Shown: in pieces, positions 5,881 to 7,355 of the stretch
Layout: each line of letters begins with the position of its first letter
How positions within the stretch are numbered: the first letter of the stretch is position 1
DNA from: Candidatus Aminicenantota bacterium
GTDB lineage: Bacteria > Acidobacteriota > Aminicenantia > JAMOAD01
NCBI GenBank assembly: GCA_027070475.1
Contig: JALXDT010000310.1
Span: forward strand, 1 to 7,355
DNA: 7,355 nucleotides
Direction of reading: 5' to 3'
Program-made: the position numbers and the translations under genes
The notes under the pieces: model-generated
Told to the model about the DNA's origin: nothing
The model's input: the letters and a program-made list of their open reading frames with translations, nothing else
The model's database searches: none

Positions 5881-7167
5881 ATGAGTAAAAATTATGCGGT
5901 GATAGGATTGCAGTGGGGAGATGAGGGAAAAGGAAAAATTGTGGATTTACTTTCGGAAAAAATAAAGATAACTGTCAGATATCAGGGAGGGCACAATGCG
6001 GGGCATACTGTAATAATAGGAGACAAAAAGATAGTCCTCCATCTGATTCCTTCCGGAATTATACATGGGGATACAAAATGTATCATAGGAAACGGAGTCG
6101 TTGTTGACCCGTATGCTTTTATTAAAGAGATAAAAGATCTGCATAGCTTTGGTATAAAAACAAAGGGAAGACTTTTTTTAAGCAAAGATGCTCATATGAT
6201 TTTACCTTTCCATTCGGAATTTGATTCGATTGTTGAAGAGGAAATCAGAGGAAATCAAAAAATAGGAACAACTAAAAGAGGTATAGGGCCCTCCTATGAG
6301 GATAAAGCGGGAAGGCGGGGAATAAAACTTTCAAGTCTTTATAATCCGGAATACTTAAAAGAGGAAATCGACTATCTTGTTAAAATCAAAAATATCTTTT
6401 TAAGAGGCTTAAACAAACCTGAATTAAACTCTGATAAAATTTATAATGATATTATGGAGATCAGAGAAGAGCTACTTGAATATATTACTGACACCTTTTT
6501 ATTAATTCAAAAGGCAAAAGAAGATGGAGACAGGATATTATTTGAAGGGGCTCAGGGAGCGCTTCTTGATATAGACTATGGTACATATCCCTATGTTTCA
6601 TCCTCCCATCCGACTGTAGGGGGGATTTACACGGGAACAGGGATAGGCTCAGACACAGAAATTGATGTTATTGGTATTGTAAAAGCTTACGCGACAAGAG
6701 TTGGGAAAGGGCCCTTTCCTACAGAGGCAAAGGGAAAAGAGGGGGAAATTTTAAGAGAAAGGGGAAAAGAGTATGGTGCTACCACGGGAAGACCTCGAAG
6801 ATGTGGCTGGCTTGATCTATTCTCTTTAAAATATTCCGTTAAATTAAACGGAGTAAAATCCATTGTTTTGACGAAGATCGATATACTTGATACATTTGAG
6901 AAGATTAAGGTTTGCACAGGATATAAATATAAAGGGAAAATACTTGATAATTTTCCGACTGAAAGCTGGATTTTAAATGAAGTAGAGCCAATATACGAAG
7001 AGCTTGAAGGATGGAACGCAAACACTTACGGAATTACAGATTACAATGAGATGCCGTCAAATGCTAAAAAATATGTAAAATACATAGAAAATTTTTTAGA
7101 AACACCTGTTTCTATCGTTTCAACAGGTCCCGATAGGAAGGAAACAATTACACTAAAAGAGCTTTAA
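5881..7167 (+). CDS. purA: Adenylosuccinate synthetase
   Basis: PurA makes adenylosuccinate from IMP and aspartate using GTP, the first committed step from IMP to AMP, in the cytosol. The 428 residues match the usual ~430. Key elements are intact. The P-loop QWGDEGKGK (11-19) contains the catalytic Asp14. NAGHT (39-43) contains catalytic His42. The IMP-binding segment IGTTKRGIGPSYEDK spans 128-142, with Arg145/146 after it. FEGAQG, DIDYGTYPYVSSS and ATRVGKGPFPTE (271-282) follow. TTGRPRR (301-307) is the aspartate/IMP loop, TKID (331-334) and STGPDR (414-419) recognise guanine. A strong SD (GGGAGGA, 5870-5876) fills the 11-base gap after the transporter stop codon, so this start is well supported. 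No purB or other pur gene is adjacent. The stop codon overlaps the next start as TAATG. Confidence 0.98.
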   Translation: MSKNYAVIGLQWGDEGKGKIVDLLSEKIKITVRYQGGHNAGHTVIIGDKKIVLHLIPSGIIHGDTKCIIGNGVVVDPYAFIKEIKDLHSFGIKTKGRLFLSKDAHMILPFHSEFDSIVEEEIRGNQKIGTTKRGIGPSYEDKAGRRGIKLSSLYNPEYLKEEIDYLVKIKNIFLRGLNKPELNSDKIYNDIMEIREELLEYITDTFLLIQKAKEDGDRILFEGAQGALLDIDYGTYPYVSSSHPTVGGIYTGTGIGSDTEIDVIGIVKAYATRVGKGPFPTEAKGKEGEILRERGKEYGATTGRPRRCGWLDLFSLKYSVKLNGVKSIVLTKIDILDTFEKIKVCTGYKYKGKILDNFPTESWILNEVEPIYEELEGWNANTYGITDYNEMPSNAKKYVKYIENFLETPVSIVSTGPDRKETITLKEL

Positions 7168-7355
7168 TGGGAAGGCATTGGGGACAACACTTTTTTTGGA
7201 ACAAAGGATTAGCTGAAAAAATAGTTAATCTGATTGAAATAAAAGAGGAAGATTTTGTAATTGAGATTGGTCCCGGTAAGGGAATCTTAACAGAATTTAT
7301 TTTAAAAAAGACAAAAAACCTTATTGCCATAGAAATTGATCAAAAACTAATTTTA
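7167..7355 (+). CDS. rsmA: 16S rRNA dimethyladenosine transferase RsmA/KsgA, N-terminal part (cut by window end)
   Basis: Translating from the ATG that shares one base with the purA stop gives 63 residues open to the window end. Residues 6-9 read GQHF, the conserved N-terminal signature that follows a Gly/Leu in KsgA. EIGPGKGILTEF (about 36-47) is SAM-binding motif I of the Rossmann methyltransferase, and AIEID (about 56-60) is motif II with the acidic residue that holds the ribose. RsmA dimethylates two adjacent adenines near the 3' end of 16S rRNA (A1518 and A1519 in E. coli numbering) late in 30S assembly. The N-terminus is short, with only five residues before GQHF. No strong SD is present, and the TAATG junction suggests translation coupled to purA. 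About three quarters of the gene is beyond the window, so integrity cannot be judged. Confidence 0.9.
   Translation, partial: MGRHWGQHFFWNKGLAEKIVNLIEIKEEDFVIEIGPGKGILTEFILKKTKNLIAIEIDQKLIL

Noticed and set aside
6687..7025. 112-codon minus-strand reading frame inside purA
   Set aside because: Antisense shadow of a highly conserved gene; no SD, promoter or recognisable motif.
1..7355. CRISPR array, insertion sequence, tRNA or rRNA
   Set aside because: No regularly spaced direct repeats, transposase-like frame, terminal inverted repeats or cloverleaf-like sequence was seen; the gaps between genes are all under 150 bases.

Overview
The window is AT-rich bacterial DNA (about one third G+C by eye). 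It is dense with housekeeping genes and has standard sigma70-type promoter boxes and Shine-Dalgarno (SD) sites. A protein with a signal peptide and a C-terminal aromatic beta-strand indicates an outer membrane, so a diderm bacterium is likely. The tryptophanyl-tRNA synthetase carries a four-cysteine motif like that of the Fe-S enzyme of Thermotoga maritima, which fits an anaerobic or thermophile-related lineage. I cannot name a species; a poorly sampled AT-rich diderm phylum is a guess.

Layout. Left block, plus strand: a membrane-anchored PIN-TRAM protein of the YacL type (55-1017), then a small outer-membrane beta-barrel protein of unknown role (1165-1839) ending at a strong intrinsic terminator (1862-1888). 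Middle block, minus strand, reading from 4819 down to 1887: a short site-2-type metalloprotease, trpS, scpA and scpB. These genes are separated by 3 bases or overlap, so they form one tight operon that converges on the terminator. Right block, plus strand: a ten-helix EamA/DMT transporter (4952-5869), purA (5881-7167) and the first 63 codons of rsmA/ksgA (7167 to the window end). They are linked by an 11-base gap carrying a strong SD and by a TAATG stop/start overlap.

The most interesting part is the 132-base divergent intergenic region (4820-4951). Each flanking gene has a -35/-10 pair with an exact 17-base spacer, placed so that transcription should begin at or within a base or so of the start codon. 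Neither gene has an SD, while the upstream SDs at the left block and at purA are clear. This predicts two back-to-back leaderless mRNAs. The transporter-purA-rsmA promoter is also bracketed by a perfect 7-base inverted repeat whose arm centres lie 20 bases apart. Its right arm ends on the A of the ATG, which makes it a good operator candidate.

Functionally the window joins RNA metabolism (PIN-TRAM, RsmA), tRNA charging (TrpS), chromosome organisation (ScpA, ScpB with an SMC encoded elsewhere), membrane proteolysis, purine synthesis (PurA) and export/import (EamA). I see no mobile element, CRISPR array, rRNA, tRNA or sign of recent gene transfer.
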